From an uncultured Prevotellaceae bacterium (GTDB lineage: Bacteria > Bacteroidota > Bacteroidia > Bacteroidales > Bacteroidaceae): DNA of 64,000 nucleotides. This document shows, piece by piece, positions 44,167 to 53,435 of the stretch. Position 1 is the stretch's first letter. Each line of letters begins with the position of its first letter. Location: contig OMXX01000002.1 in NCBI GenBank assembly GCA_900315105.1, positions 62,001 through 126,000 of the forward strand. The letters are read 5' to 3'. Under the pieces are notes generated by a model. That model searched no databases. It was not told the DNA's origin and saw only the letters and a list, made by a program, of their open reading frames with translations. The translations under genes and the position numbers were made by a program.

Positions 44167-44718
44167 TCACTTTAGGTAAATGCTCTTTAGGAATTTTACT
44201 TTCTCTTCCTCAGTCCATTTATCTGTTATGTTAACAGAGAAATTACAGACATGACCATTCCTTTCACCAAACAGGAAATATGTATCTGCCTTCTGACCCC
44301 AAATTCTCCAGATAATATACGAGTTTGACTGATCAACCTCAATAATCTTACTTTCGAAGCCTGAAGAAGAAAAATATTCAAACTCCCAATCATAATATGC
44401 CTTGACAAAATCATATCCTTTCAACGATCCTTTCTTGTTGAAATCATAATCATTCACAGCGCCGAAAGATATAGCAATTAGTACAGATTCATCATTAATG
44501 AAAAACTGCTGACGGGCATTTGCGTTGTATTGCCATTTCTCCCATTTACCAGGAAGCGCGACCTCACCGTATGGGAAAACGTAGTATTCTGTTATGTTTT
44601 TGTCAGGCTTATATTCTGCACCTACAATTGTAGATTGGGCTACCGCCTCTAAGGGCATGAAGGCCGAAACAAGAACGGAAACCAACAATAATACGAATAG
44701 ATGTTTTATTTTATTCAT
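44167..44718 (-). CDS. Exported protein of unknown function
   Basis: The 183-residue protein has a signal peptide (about 1-27, cleavage AVA|QS). The mature part is a compact domain rich in aromatic residues (ITEYYVFPYGEVALPGKWEK, FFINDESVLIAISFGA, YIIWRIWGQKADTYFLFGER). I recognise no family. A strong promoter lies upstream on the minus strand (TTTG complementing 44780-44783, TAACTTTG complementing 44752-44759, spacing 20). The flavoprotein gene follows 15 nt after its stop, so this is probably the first gene of a three-gene unit with the flavoprotein and M64 peptidase. Confidence 0.65.
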   Translation of the reverse strand: MNKIKHLFVLLLVSVLVSAFMPLEAVAQSTIVGAEYKPDKNITEYYVFPYGEVALPGKWEKWQYNANARQQFFINDESVLIAISFGAVNDYDFNKKGSLKGYDFVKAYYDWEFEYFSSSGFESKIIEVDQSNSYIIWRIWGQKADTYFLFGERNGHVCNFSVNITDKWTEEEKVKFLKSIYLK

Positions 44719-44751
44719 AAGGGGATTTATGCATTAATAATGTTTTAAGTG

Positions 44752-44783
44752 CAAAGTTACACAAAATTCCTGATAATGCCAAA
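44752..44783 (-). promoter_or_regulatory. Promoter upstream of the 44.7 kb exported-protein gene
   Basis: Minus-strand TTTG and TAACTTTG separated by 20 nt, 33 nt before the start codon. Confidence 0.75.
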
Positions 44784-44867
44784 ATAACAAGTAACAGATC
44801 CCCAAAAATTAAGATAAAAATCCCACACTTTCAAATATTTTGTAATTTATGTTTAGGAAGTAGCATG

Positions 44868-44908
44868 AAAGGCCACATAGTACACATATAAAAAAGACAC
44901 ACACGGAA
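44868..44908 (+). repeat. Solo end of an iteron element
   Basis: The stretch CCACATAGTACACATATAAA (44875 on) followed by AAAGACACACAC resembles the right end of the 7.4-7.9 kb element (CATAGTACACATA then T/A-run and AGACACC). No left end is nearby, so it looks like a relic. Confidence 0.45.
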
Positions 44909-45011
44909 AACAAGAAGTAGATAGTCAAAGCATTACGCGTTACACTATCTACTCCTTAATTATTTACTCTTAATTATTCAAGGTACATCAAACAGCACAA
45001 GTTGTTTAGAA

Positions 45012-45851
45012 TCAAAAGTCATGATCTTCATACACCGCGAACGGAAGGTAAATAACGGCAGCAGCCAACGCTCCCAGCCCGACTTGTGCAAATATAGCAG
45101 TATTCGATTTCCCGCTAGTAAAAACGAAGTATGGGGTTGTATTAAGCATATAGCCACGCTTCACATCTTTAGAACGCACAATACGAATGCTTGACACATA
45201 TTCTTTTACAGCCATACGGTGCGAGTCCTCCCCTTTCTCGTTAAAACTATATTCTACATCGGCTGCAAGCATAAGCGGCGTATTATCAGCATTATAGTCA
45301 CGGTGATCGCCTTTATGGAACTTTTCTCCTGTATCCAAGAAGCGTCCTTTGCCTTTTACAGAGAAAAATCCTCCCCCTATATCAATCATGTCTGTACGAA
45401 GTTTTTCAGGAAGCCCATCCCACTCATATACCAGTGAACGTCCATGAGGAGCAATGGCCAACACACGCTGGTCGTAGATGGTATGGCTACGGGTATAGCT
45501 CTCACTATCTATCGTTTTTGTTTTGAATGTCCTATCCTCTTCGGTAACGACGCTATGCTGCGTAGTATGGCTCTCTGTGTTCGATTGTCGTATAAACATC
45601 GGTTCTGATACACCATTAACCAACGAGAACGACCGTTTTCGATGTATGAACACCACTTTATCCGTGAGGTTCTCTATTTTCAGAAGAGCCTCCCCTTCTG
45701 AATCAATCACAATACTTGCCCTGATGGCGCCATCTTCAGAGACCTGTGTACCTGTGGCTGCCATTTGGCAGAAAACGCCCACCTTACGCGCCGATGCTGA
45801 CCATGTGATGGTTAGTAGTGCTGATATCAGCAAAAAGATTTTCTTAGTCAT
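45012..45851 (-). CDS. Exported protein with C-terminal membrane segment, unknown function
   Basis: Starting at 45851 (MTKKIFLLISALLTITWSAS) the protein has 279 residues with a signal peptide (cleavage near SASA). The mature part is Ser/Thr- and His-rich (RQSNTESHTTQHSVVTEEDR, SYTRSHTIYDQRVLAIAPHG) with beta character, and a C-terminal membrane segment (TAIFAQVGLGALAAAVIYLP) precedes a short end. This start is supported by TATCTTTG complementing 45888-45895 on the minus strand. No family recognised. It diverges from the NigD-like gene. Confidence 0.65.
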   Translation of the reverse strand: MTKKIFLLISALLTITWSASARKVGVFCQMAATGTQVSEDGAIRASIVIDSEGEALLKIENLTDKVVFIHRKRSFSLVNGVSEPMFIRQSNTESHTTQHSVVTEEDRTFKTKTIDSESYTRSHTIYDQRVLAIAPHGRSLVYEWDGLPEKLRTDMIDIGGGFFSVKGKGRFLDTGEKFHKGDHRDYNADNTPLMLAADVEYSFNEKGEDSHRMAVKEYVSSIRIVRSKDVKRGYMLNTTPYFVFTSGKSNTAIFAQVGLGALAAAVIYLPFAVYEDHDF

Positions 45852-46103
45852 AGTATTACAGTTTTTTTGTATAATAGTATTTTCCTGCAAAGATAGCTGG
45901 TTTCACCTTGTCGAGCAAGGGATATTCCCTACTTGCCCGATGGTTTTTCCCTATTTTCAGGAATCTTTCACTTAGCAAAATTGAATAGGACAGAAGTAAT
46001 AGCACAAGTTGTCAATATTTTTTCTTTACCATGCAATTTTTTTGCATTTCCTGCATTATATATAATAAAGTATAGGATAATTCAAAAAAAACAAAAAAAG
46101 AAT

Positions 46104-46841
46104 ATGATGAAACAAAAACTCTATTTAGTAGCACTATTATGCGCAACCCTATTCGGATTCGCATCATGTCTTTCTGATAATGAAGAAGATGAAAACAAGC
46201 AGTTATTCGCTGCCTACTTCACTATTACAGGTACTTATCCAAACTACAAACTTATCGGGGATAACGGTATGATTGTATATCCTACGGTTGCCAGTGTCAG
46301 TGATATTACAGACAACAAAGGATTTGGAGATCATAAGCGCGCACAGTTATACGCCTACTACCACCCAAAGGATACGACTACAGAGAATGGTGTTACCATA
46401 ATTCGCAATGCAGAACTTCAAAATGGTGTATATTCTATTGAGCGCCAAGCAATAACACTTGCAGATGCTACCAAGGCTGGTATTCTGGAAATGGATAGCA
46501 TTTTCGAGATTAAAGGTCATGATAGTTGGCTGTCAAACGGATATTTTACATCTGTCTTTACAGCAAACTATTCTATAGTAAACGGTAGTGCTGTAGTGCC
46601 TGGTGTGAATCTCTGCGCAACAAGTACAGAAGAGAATGCCGTCACTCTCAAGTTGCTTTACAACCGTCACACACAGAAGACAAGTATTAGCACCTACGAG
46701 GGATCATTTTCTTACTCTTTCGACATAACAAAACTTGAAGTTCCAGGAAATGATTCCATCACCGTAACATTCGATGTTATCGGTTTCACCCCAACAACCA
46801 CGAAGGTTGCACGCAAAGACTTCTATTTCATCGCTCAGTAG
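46104..46841 (+). CDS. NigD-like lipoprotein
   Basis: With the start at 46104 the protein has 245 residues and a lipoprotein signal (lipobox ASC in LFGFASCLSDNEEDE), again with acidic residues after the Cys. The remainder has two beta domains: an N-terminal OB-like part (YKLIGDNGMIVYPTVASVSD, RAQLYAYYHPKD) and a C-terminal sandwich ending DVIGFTPTTTKVARKDFYF. This matches the NigD-like lipoproteins of Bacteroidales. Nothing indicates a ligand. It is followed after 57 nt by a frameshifted gene on the same strand. Confidence 0.65.
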   Translation: MMKQKLYLVALLCATLFGFASCLSDNEEDENKQLFAAYFTITGTYPNYKLIGDNGMIVYPTVASVSDITDNKGFGDHKRAQLYAYYHPKDTTTENGVTIIRNAELQNGVYSIERQAITLADATKAGILEMDSIFEIKGHDSWLSNGYFTSVFTANYSIVNGSAVVPGVNLCATSTEENAVTLKLLYNRHTQKTSISTYEGSFSYSFDITKLEVPGNDSITVTFDVIGFTPTTTKVARKDFYFIAQ

Positions 46842-46898
46842 GTGGAAAGAATAATGATTATTCTGAAAATGCATCAAAAGATGATGGAAAAAAGTACG

Positions 46899-47569
46899 AT
46901 GAAATATATAAGAATATTCGTCGTGGCAACTATGGTGTTTATGACTATTTCCGCCCAAGGGCAATGCAAATTCTGTAAATCCTACGAGGACTTTATAGAT
47001 GACCACTGGGAAAAATTAGACACTGTATATTGCAAAAAAATAGTAGAAATCAGAAATTCTGGTGGGAAGGTAACGACTATAAGCTGACCACAGGAAACAA
47101 AGATTTAGACAACATCCTGAAAAAAGAAGCATTCATTGTGATGCAGGCAGACACAGCATATCTGAACCTCCATAACATTAAGCATGACAAATTAGCAATT
47201 TGTAATGCTTTTACAAAGGCAAAGCGTTTCAATGAGCATGAACTTATATTTACACATCAAATTGTAAATAAGAAAATACTGCAGGAAATGACAACTGCCG
47301 GATTTCTGCTTGGAACTATTGGTAGGCTATCTGTTGCTGCTGACCATGTGGACCAAATAGTATGCTATTTGATTTCCTCTGGTGCAGACAAAAAGGGATA
47401 TATAAACACCCGAATAATTGATGACCAGATGATAGAAGAAATGATGGAAAAAGACATCATTAAAGACGGCAAACCGTATCTCGAATATCTATCGGAAGGC
47501 AAGAAAGTGAAACGTATGCTTGCTTCACATATCATCCCTATTCTCGAAAAGGCAGGACTTCTGAAATAA
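46899..47569 (+). pseudogene. Exported protein gene interrupted by a -1 frameshift at an A-tract
   Basis: The first frame starts at 46899 with a signal peptide (MKYIRIFVVATMVFMTISAQ) and mature CKFCKSYEDFIDDHWEKLDT, then leaves frame at an A7 tract (about 47034-47040). The next frame carries on naturally (NSRNQKFWWEGNDYKLTTGN) to a stop at 47569, encoding about 175 more residues without a start of its own other than TTG. Together they make one protein of about 220 residues. It may be a decayed gene, a homopolymer read error, or slippage-expressed. No family recognised. Confidence 0.6.
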
Positions 47570-47643
47570 GAGTAAGGAGTAAAGTTTAAAGTGTAAGGAG
47601 TAGAATTGATAGTGTAAAGTAAAAGCATAAAACCCCAAATAAA

Positions 47644-47671
47644 AACCAGTACCCCGATTTGAGGTACTGGT
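47644..47671. terminator. Bidirectional terminator
   Basis: AACCAGTACC (47644-47653) pairs with GGTACTGGTT (47662-47671), followed by TTATTTTTG on the plus strand and preceded by A-rich sequence. It separates the frameshifted gene from the convergent oadB. Confidence 0.85.
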
Positions 47672-47701
47672 TTTATTTTTGTCTATATTTCAGCTATGTG
47701 A

Positions 47702-48961
47702 TTACTGAAGGAATGAGATAAGCACACCAGCTGCAACGGCAGAACCGATAACGCCTGAGATGTTACTTGCCATACAGTAGTTGAGCACGTGGTTCTTTGG
47801 GTCATACTGTGTAGCGATGTCATTAGCCACACGAGAAGCCATAGGAACGGCACTCAGACCAGTTGCGCCAACCAATGGGTTTACCTTCTTCTTAGTGAAG
47901 AGGTTGAAGATCTTCACCATGCAGATACCTGCTGCGATAGAGAGTGCGAATGCAAGGAAACCACCAACAACGATACCAACAGTCTGACGATTGAGGAACG
48001 CATCAGCTGTCATTGTAGCACCTACAGAGAGACCGAGGAAGATAGTTGCGGTGTTCATGATAGCGTTAGACGCAGTATCGAACAGACGACTTGTCATGCT
48101 ACCAAGCTCCTTGATGAGATTACCGAACATAAGCATACCTACGAGGCTCACAGCTGTTGGAACGAGCAGAGCCACAACAGTAGTAACGGTGATTGGGAAG
48201 AGAATCTTCAGCACGCGGAGGTTCTTGATCTCGGTCTTGTTAGGGTACTTCTTATCCTGCTCCTTCATGTTGATCATCAGCTCTTTCTTTGAGCAGAGAA
48301 GCTTAACGACGAGAGGGATGATAACAGGCACGAGAGCCATGTAAGAATAAGCAGCTATGGCGATAGGGCCAAGAAGCTCTGGAGCGAGTTTGATAGTAGT
48401 GAAGATAGCCGTAGGACCATCAGCACCACCAATGATACCGAGAGATGCAGCCTGCTGTGGAGTGAATCCCAAAGCGAGGGAAACAAGGAGAACAGCGAAG
48501 ATACCGAACTGAGCACCTGCACCGAAGATAGAGAGACGGAGGTTACGGAGCATAGGACCGAAGTCGGTAAGCGCACCCACGCCCATGAAGATAATAGGTG
48601 GGATGAAACCCGTCTTGATGCACATGTAGTAGATGAAGTTCATGAGTCCGAGGTCATGCGCAATCTTATGGAGAGGCATATCCCAGATAACTTCCTTATT
48701 GCCTGCAGCATCAAGCAGGAAACCGCCATTGCCATCAGGGATGAAGCCCTCAGACGTAACGGTTATAACCCCCATGCCACCGCCAGGGAAGTTGGCGAGG
48801 AGTACGCCAAATCCGATTGGGATGAGCAGCAGAGGCTCATATTTCTTTACGATTCCCAGATACAAGAGCACGAATGCTATGAGAATCATCAAGAGGAAAG
48901 ACCAGTCACCGCTTGTCTGCGAGAACGCGGTCATTTCCCATATTTTCTGTAGTATTTCCAT
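47702..48961 (-). CDS. oadB: Na+-translocating decarboxylase beta subunit
   Basis: The beta subunit is the inner-membrane channel that couples decarboxylation of the carboxybiotin to Na+ export. The 419-residue protein is highly hydrophobic with the signature GGADGPTAIFTTIKLAPELLG (about 178-198, Asp of the Na+ site), GADGPT and the C-terminal NISGVIGSAVAAGVLIS (about 401-417). The start abuts a REP-like element (48967-48996, 5 nt away). It is the last gene of an oadG-oadA-oadB unit read on the minus strand. Family relatives act in methylmalonyl-CoA or glutaconyl-CoA decarboxylases, so substrate rests on the alpha subunit. Confidence 0.93.
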   Translation of the reverse strand: MEILQKIWEMTAFSQTSGDWSFLLMILIAFVLLYLGIVKKYEPLLLIPIGFGVLLANFPGGGMGVITVTSEGFIPDGNGGFLLDAAGNKEVIWDMPLHKIAHDLGLMNFIYYMCIKTGFIPPIIFMGVGALTDFGPMLRNLRLSIFGAGAQFGIFAVLLVSLALGFTPQQAASLGIIGGADGPTAIFTTIKLAPELLGPIAIAAYSYMALVPVIIPLVVKLLCSKKELMINMKEQDKKYPNKTEIKNLRVLKILFPITVTTVVALLVPTAVSLVGMLMFGNLIKELGSMTSRLFDTASNAIMNTATIFLGLSVGATMTADAFLNRQTVGIVVGGFLAFALSIAAGICMVKIFNLFTKKKVNPLVGATGLSAVPMASRVANDIATQYDPKNHVLNYCMASNISGVIGSAVAAGVLISFLQ

Positions 48962-48966
48962 AATTC

Positions 48967-48996
48967 AAGCCTAACCAAGCCTTCCCAAAGGGAAGG
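48967..48996 (-). repeat. REP-like element abutting the oadB start
   Basis: Same CCTTCCC-TTT-GGGAAGG core and GCTTGGTTAGGCTT tail as at yajC and asnS, ending 5 nt before the oadB ATG. A facing copy (49083-49111) lies directly after the oadA stop. Confidence 0.85.
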
Positions 48997-49082
48997 ATGT
49001 TTTATACATCTTTTTCACTAAAAAAGGCTTGGCTATCTATTATTATATGTTAATTAATAATGTTTATCTCACTATATCGCAT

Positions 49083-49111
49083 CCCTCCCTTTGGGAGGGC
49101 CTGGGCAGGCT
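49083..49111 (+). repeat. REP-like element at the oadA 3' end
   Basis: CCCTCCCTTTGGGAGGGCCT followed by GGGCAGGCT, running up to the oadA stop codon. It faces the copy at the oadB start. Confidence 0.8.
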
Positions 49112-49113
49112 AC

Positions 49114-50958
49114 TTATGCAATAGTCATAAGCACATCATCCTCCTCTACAGAGTCGCCCGATGTGAAGTTGATACTTGTGATAGTACCTGCCTTCTCAGC
49201 CTTGATGCGGTTGAACACCTTCATAGCCTCGATATAGCAGATAATGTCACCTTCCTCTACGTGGTCGCCAACCTTCTTTGGAGTCTCACTTGAGTTGCTT
49301 ACCATATAAGCCTTACCCTCCAGTGGAGCAAGAACCTCAAGGCCTTCGCCTGCTGGTGCTGCTGCGGCTGCAGGAGCTGCACTTGCTGCAGGAGCTGCTG
49401 CCGGTTTGTCACCGTAAGCGATGTCAACCTTATAGCTCTGACCATTAACGGTAACTGTGATTGTCTGAGGCTGTGCGTCACCCTTAGGAGCATTCTTCTT
49501 AGCCTTACGCTCTGCAAGGTCAGCCTCGAAGTCAGCCTTAGCCTTACCGCTCTTGAATGCCTCATACTGCTGTGGGTGCATAGCATACTCGAAGAGTTCC
49601 TCATCATCCTCACCGAGATCCCAGCCGTTCTCCTTCATCTTCTGACGATATACGTCGAGATTGTCAGGATAGTTCTCCTGTGGGTCAGTTGTCATGAACT
49701 CACGACCATCAGCCTTAGCCATCTCAACGAAGATAGGATCAACAGGACCTGCAAGCTTACCTGACTTACCGAGAATCATATCCCAGATGTTGTCGGCAAT
49801 CATTGACCAACGCTCCTTACCCTTCTCCATCTGCATCACGTTCATAAGAGCGAGATTCTTAACATACTGAGAGAATGGAGTGACGAGACATGGGTATCCA
49901 ACCTTTGGCCATACGTAAGCCACCTCATCAAAGAGCTTCACGAGAAGCTGGTCGGTGGTGAGCTCTGGCTGGTTGTTCTTCACCTTCCACTTGTTGAGAG
50001 ACTTGAGGTTATCCTCAAGGTCGGTCATAAGTGAACCCATCATACCGCCTGGAAGACCCGGCTTGATGAGGAGAGAGTTGTTGAGGTGGTTCTGTGCAGG
50101 AATGTAATAGCCGAGGAAGTCGTCCATCATCTCCTGAATCTGTGAGCGAACCTCCATATAAGCCTCCATGTTGATTTCCTTAACCTTGAAGCCAGCATCC
50201 TTCAGCATCTCCTGAACAGCTATGATATCAGCATGACCTGTACCCCAAGAGAGAGGAGCTACAGCAGTATCGATATAGTCACAGCCATTGCGACATACCT
50301 CAAGGATGCTTGCCATGTTGAAACCAGGACCAGCATGAGAGTGATACTGAATGATGATATCCTCCTTGTAAGCCTTGATACCGGCAGTAATCTTACCGAG
50401 AGTCTCAGGACGGCCGATACCTGCCATATCCTTCAGACAGATCTCATCAGCACCTGCATCGATGAACTGCTTTGCAAGGTTTACATAATATTCTACTGTG
50501 TGGATTGGAGAGTGAGTGATACAAAGTGAAGCCTGAGCAATCATTCCACCTTCCTTTGCATACTTGATAGAAGGAATCACGTTGCGTGGATCATTAAGAC
50601 CGCAGAAGATACGTGTGATATCCGTACCCTGAACGTGCTTTACCTTATAGAAGAGGCGACGCAAGTCCTTTGGACATGGGCTCATGCGAAGTGCGTTGAG
50701 CGCACGGTCAAGCATGTGTGTCTGGATGCCAGCCTCATGGAAAGGCTTTGTCCACTTGCGTACTGCGATATTTGGGTTCTCGCCATAGAGGAGGTTGACC
50801 TGCTCGAAGCCACCGCCATTGGTTTCTACACGGTCGAAACATCCCATCTTGATGATAGCAGGAGCGACCTTTAAAAGCTGGTCAACACGTGGCTGATACT
50901 TTCCGGCACTCTGCCACATATCACGAAAGACCAAACTGAACTTTATCTCTTTTGCCAT
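49114..50958 (-). CDS. oadA: Oxaloacetate decarboxylase alpha subunit (biotin carboxyltransferase)
   Basis: The 614-residue protein is soluble. Residues 1 to about 300 are the HMGL-like carboxyltransferase TIM barrel with the metal-binding YHSHAGPGFNMAS and TAVAPLSWGTGH, then the conserved carboxylase domain (about 300-480), an Ala/Pro-rich linker (AAAPAASAAPAAAAAPAGEG, about 520-545), and a C-terminal biotinyl domain with the attachment site YIEAMKVFNRIKAEKAG (about 577-593; biotin on the Lys). This architecture fits oxaloacetate decarboxylase alpha, which transfers the carboxyl of oxaloacetate to biotin for the OadB step. It is flanked by oadG and oadB. Confidence 0.9.
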   Translation of the reverse strand: MAKEIKFSLVFRDMWQSAGKYQPRVDQLLKVAPAIIKMGCFDRVETNGGGFEQVNLLYGENPNIAVRKWTKPFHEAGIQTHMLDRALNALRMSPCPKDLRRLFYKVKHVQGTDITRIFCGLNDPRNVIPSIKYAKEGGMIAQASLCITHSPIHTVEYYVNLAKQFIDAGADEICLKDMAGIGRPETLGKITAGIKAYKEDIIIQYHSHAGPGFNMASILEVCRNGCDYIDTAVAPLSWGTGHADIIAVQEMLKDAGFKVKEINMEAYMEVRSQIQEMMDDFLGYYIPAQNHLNNSLLIKPGLPGGMMGSLMTDLEDNLKSLNKWKVKNNQPELTTDQLLVKLFDEVAYVWPKVGYPCLVTPFSQYVKNLALMNVMQMEKGKERWSMIADNIWDMILGKSGKLAGPVDPIFVEMAKADGREFMTTDPQENYPDNLDVYRQKMKENGWDLGEDDEELFEYAMHPQQYEAFKSGKAKADFEADLAERKAKKNAPKGDAQPQTITVTVNGQSYKVDIAYGDKPAAAPAASAAPAAAAAPAGEGLEVLAPLEGKAYMVSNSSETPKKVGDHVEEGDIICYIEAMKVFNRIKAEKAGTITSINFTSGDSVEEDDVLMTIA

Positions 50959-51033
50959 TGTATTATAGTGATTTGTTATTATCTTTCCACCTTACATCTT
51001 CCACCAGAACTATGTCTGGCATAACAAAAAAAG

Positions 51034-51297
51034 TTAGGCTTTTGTTACGTTTGTTACTGTACCCTTTCCACCTGTAATCTGAGCTACAGTAGCCTTGATT
51101 ACGTCCATTACGGCAGCATCAATCTTGGCTGGAGCCGCAGCAGGCGCAGCCTTCTTCTTTGGAGCTTCCTCCTCAGGGCACACTTTGTTTACGATTTTAA
51201 TGAGCACATTGCTCAGGTTGATGACAATAAGCAATATGGCAAAAACTGTCACCATACCGATAGCCATCAGGGTTAAACCTAATCCGAGGTTTTCCAT
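51034..51297 (-). CDS. oadG: Oxaloacetate decarboxylase gamma subunit
   Basis: The 87-residue protein has one N-terminal transmembrane segment (about 8-33, LTLMAIGMVTVFAILLIVIN) and then a Pro/Ala/Lys linker (EEEAPKKKAAPAAAPAKID) with a short C-terminal helix (AAVMDVIKATVAQITGGKGT), typical of OadG, which anchors and assembles the alpha subunit with beta. It starts the oadG-oadA-oadB unit. Confidence 0.85.
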   Translation of the reverse strand: MENLGLGLTLMAIGMVTVFAILLIVINLSNVLIKIVNKVCPEEEAPKKKAAPAAAPAKIDAAVMDVIKATVAQITGGKGTVTNVTKA

Positions 51298-51538
51298 ACT
51301 TATTCCAAATTGTTTACTGAATAGTGAATATTGCTAATATCTATTTAGGTGATTCGCTCCACAGCCCATGTCCCCAAGACATTGCCGATATGAGCCAAAA
51401 TCGCCACAAAGTTAATAAAAAAATACGACATTAGCAAAAAATCGCCAATATAAATGACCTACTTTTTCGAAAAAAATTACAAATCACTAGATTTTCAGCG
51501 TTTTTTCTTACAAATTCAAGTTTTCCATCTACCCCACT

Positions 51539-52555
51539 CTACCCTGTAAATCCAAGATTAGGATAGCTTGCCCCTGACAGAAATGCTTCTATATCATCCT
51601 GCAACTTGCGGAAAGGTGCAGAGCGGAAATATCCCGTACTCTTCTTCATCATCTGAGAAGAATCTGTTTGTGAATGCTGATAGGCAGAAAGCTCATTCTG
51701 ACGCTGAGTGACATGACACGCCTTCTGGCGTATCTCCGTTTCACGTTCAACCCTAAGTCTCTCACACACACGACCTACAAGCGGAGCAACAACGTTATCA
51801 AACAGATGATGCCCCTGAACATAAAGATATGTGGTCTGTGGAGTAACTCCAAGACTCACAAGTTCCTTCTCAAGCGCCTCATACTCTCTTCTGAGTCCCT
51901 GATGATTCCTACGCACCTCCGCTAATCTTACATCCACCTTACGCTGTAATTTGTCAAGAGCAGCCTGTGGATCTGCCAGCGAGAACTTCCCCATCTCTAT
52001 CACCACATTCATGTCGCTCATAGTGAAATCATGAAACTGATGACGACGATAAAGCAGTATGTTCCAGACAAATAGAGGATATATTATTTCTGAATAACGG
52101 GTCATGAACCAAACGAAATCAAAGATGTGGTGATCGTTGAGAGTTGCCATCACACAGACATTATGCAAGGAAGGGGCATAACACTGGTAATTCTCAATGG
52201 CATAGACGTATGTATGAAACACGTAGGGGCATCCTATCACAGCACGTGAGTTTTCCGTAATTCCTTGAAGCAGATAGTCATAGTCAGCATCCACACAGGC
52301 AATCATATCACGTCCACCTCCTTCGTTGAGCATAGACATTATAGCCTTTTTCTTACCCTTCGACAGAGTGTTTCTCGTTGGGAGCATGACCTCAAAATAG
52401 CGTGTCTCGTTCTCATATTCGCTGAGCACGGTACGCCAGAACAGCACATCGTCGTAACTCTCCACATAAGCCACGATACGCCGTCTTGCCCTCTTTCCAT
52501 GAATGGCATTAGCAGCACTCAGATAATTTGATGATATTCTTAATGACTTTACCAT
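51539..52555 (-). CDS. DUF4435 (TOPRIM-like) protein, partner of the adjacent ATPase
   Basis: The 338-residue protein contains a TOPRIM-like nuclease fold: the Glu strand IVAYVESYDDVLFW (27-40, E32), the DxD strand MIACVDADYDYLL (84-96, D89 and D91), and the helical DUF4435 region after it (about 110-250). The C-terminal part is basic/polar. The same fold is in AriB of the PARIS anti-phage system. It begins 10 nt after the ATPase stop, so the two are co-transcribed and probably work together. A nuclease activity is inferred from the fold. Confidence 0.75.
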   Translation of the reverse strand: MVKSLRISSNYLSAANAIHGKRARRRIVAYVESYDDVLFWRTVLSEYENETRYFEVMLPTRNTLSKGKKKAIMSMLNEGGGRDMIACVDADYDYLLQGITENSRAVIGCPYVFHTYVYAIENYQCYAPSLHNVCVMATLNDHHIFDFVWFMTRYSEIIYPLFVWNILLYRRHQFHDFTMSDMNVVIEMGKFSLADPQAALDKLQRKVDVRLAEVRRNHQGLRREYEALEKELVSLGVTPQTTYLYVQGHHLFDNVVAPLVGRVCERLRVERETEIRQKACHVTQRQNELSAYQHSQTDSSQMMKKSTGYFRSAPFRKLQDDIEAFLSGASYPNLGFTG

Positions 52556-52565
52556 CCGTCAACCC

Positions 52566-53411
52566 TTAATTTCTCAATTTCTTAACCTCTTTATTGTCAA
52601 TCTCTATCTCACTCACCTCCGTCACTCTGTCTATCCAGCCATTCAATATCATGGCAGGAGAGTGCGTGGTAAGGATAATCTGAACATTAGGATTAAGATC
52701 CATTATAAGGTCGATGAGCTGTTCCTGCCAATCCACATGCAGACTGACCTCCGGCTCATCCATAAATAGTACGTAAGGCTGTGAGTCCTCCACAAGTACA
52801 GTAAGCAGAATCACGAGCATCTGCTTCTCACCACTTGAAAGCTGATATGCCGTCAGTTCCTCACCCACCTGCGAGAAACGAATCTCATTGGCAGAACGTA
52901 TCACTTTCTTGCCCGTCTCAGCATACAATTCATCGAGTACATTATGGAAATGAACCTTCACATTCGACAGTTTCTGAGCCTCGTCGGCATTGCCTTCCTG
53001 TAGGGCTGCAATCATCCTGTTTCCGAGATTCACCTGATAGTCAAGGTATCTTCGCTGGAGATTGAAGAGCTGAAGGTCAAGTTCTGTGGCGATCTGGAAA
53101 TCAAGTTTTGTCGCCATCTCCGAATTGATAAGCGGACGGTCAAAAGAGCGTATCACATCAAAGCGTATAAGCTCCGAATCAGCAGGATAGAAGTCAAGAT
53201 GCACACCGTTCTCCTCAAGTGCAGCAAGCACCCCGCCTGGGGCAAGTTTCTGGTGCAGAGGTGTCACAACCTTATTTAATATGGTACTCTTACCCACGCC
53301 GTTAACGCCACTAAGTATATTCACCCTACGGTCAAGCGACCATACGATGTGTTTCTTACCGCTCCAAAGAGAATCGATTTCTATCTTTGTAATATAGTCT
53401 GCGTACTTCAT
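52566..53411 (-). CDS. AAA (ABC-type) ATPase, partner of DUF4435 protein
   Basis: With the start at 53411 (an upstream ATG at 53438 overlaps the -7 box and is discarded) the protein has 281 residues. Walker A is LSGVNGVGKST (33-43), an ABC-like signature YQLSSGEKQML (about 187-197), Walker B YVLFMDEPEVSLH (about 212-224) and a switch His in IILTTHSPAMIL. Between is a helical insertion (about 90-170, LQLFNLQRRYLDYQVNLGNR). This is the OLD/SMC-like AAA_21/AAA_15 group, the same as AriA of PARIS, although AriA is usually larger. Promoter at 53436-53443. Confidence 0.8.
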   Translation of the reverse strand: MKYADYITKIEIDSLWSGKKHIVWSLDRRVNILSGVNGVGKSTILNKVVTPLHQKLAPGGVLAALEENGVHLDFYPADSELIRFDVIRSFDRPLINSEMATKLDFQIATELDLQLFNLQRRYLDYQVNLGNRMIAALQEGNADEAQKLSNVKVHFHNVLDELYAETGKKVIRSANEIRFSQVGEELTAYQLSSGEKQMLVILLTVLVEDSQPYVLFMDEPEVSLHVDWQEQLIDLIMDLNPNVQIILTTHSPAMILNGWIDRVTEVSEIEIDNKEVKKLRN

Positions 53412-53435
53412 ACTCCTTGTTTTAGTTATCGACTG

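Noticed and set aside
41333..44718. Secretion or defence operon formed by the M64 peptidase, flavoprotein and 44.7 kb protein
   Set aside because: They are co-directional and close, but no shared function or system component is recognisable.
47702..51297. Methylmalonyl-CoA decarboxylase instead of oxaloacetate decarboxylase
   Set aside because: The alpha subunit has the HMGL-like plus biotinyl layout of OadA in one chain, not an MmdA-type carboxyl transferase with a separate biotin carrier.
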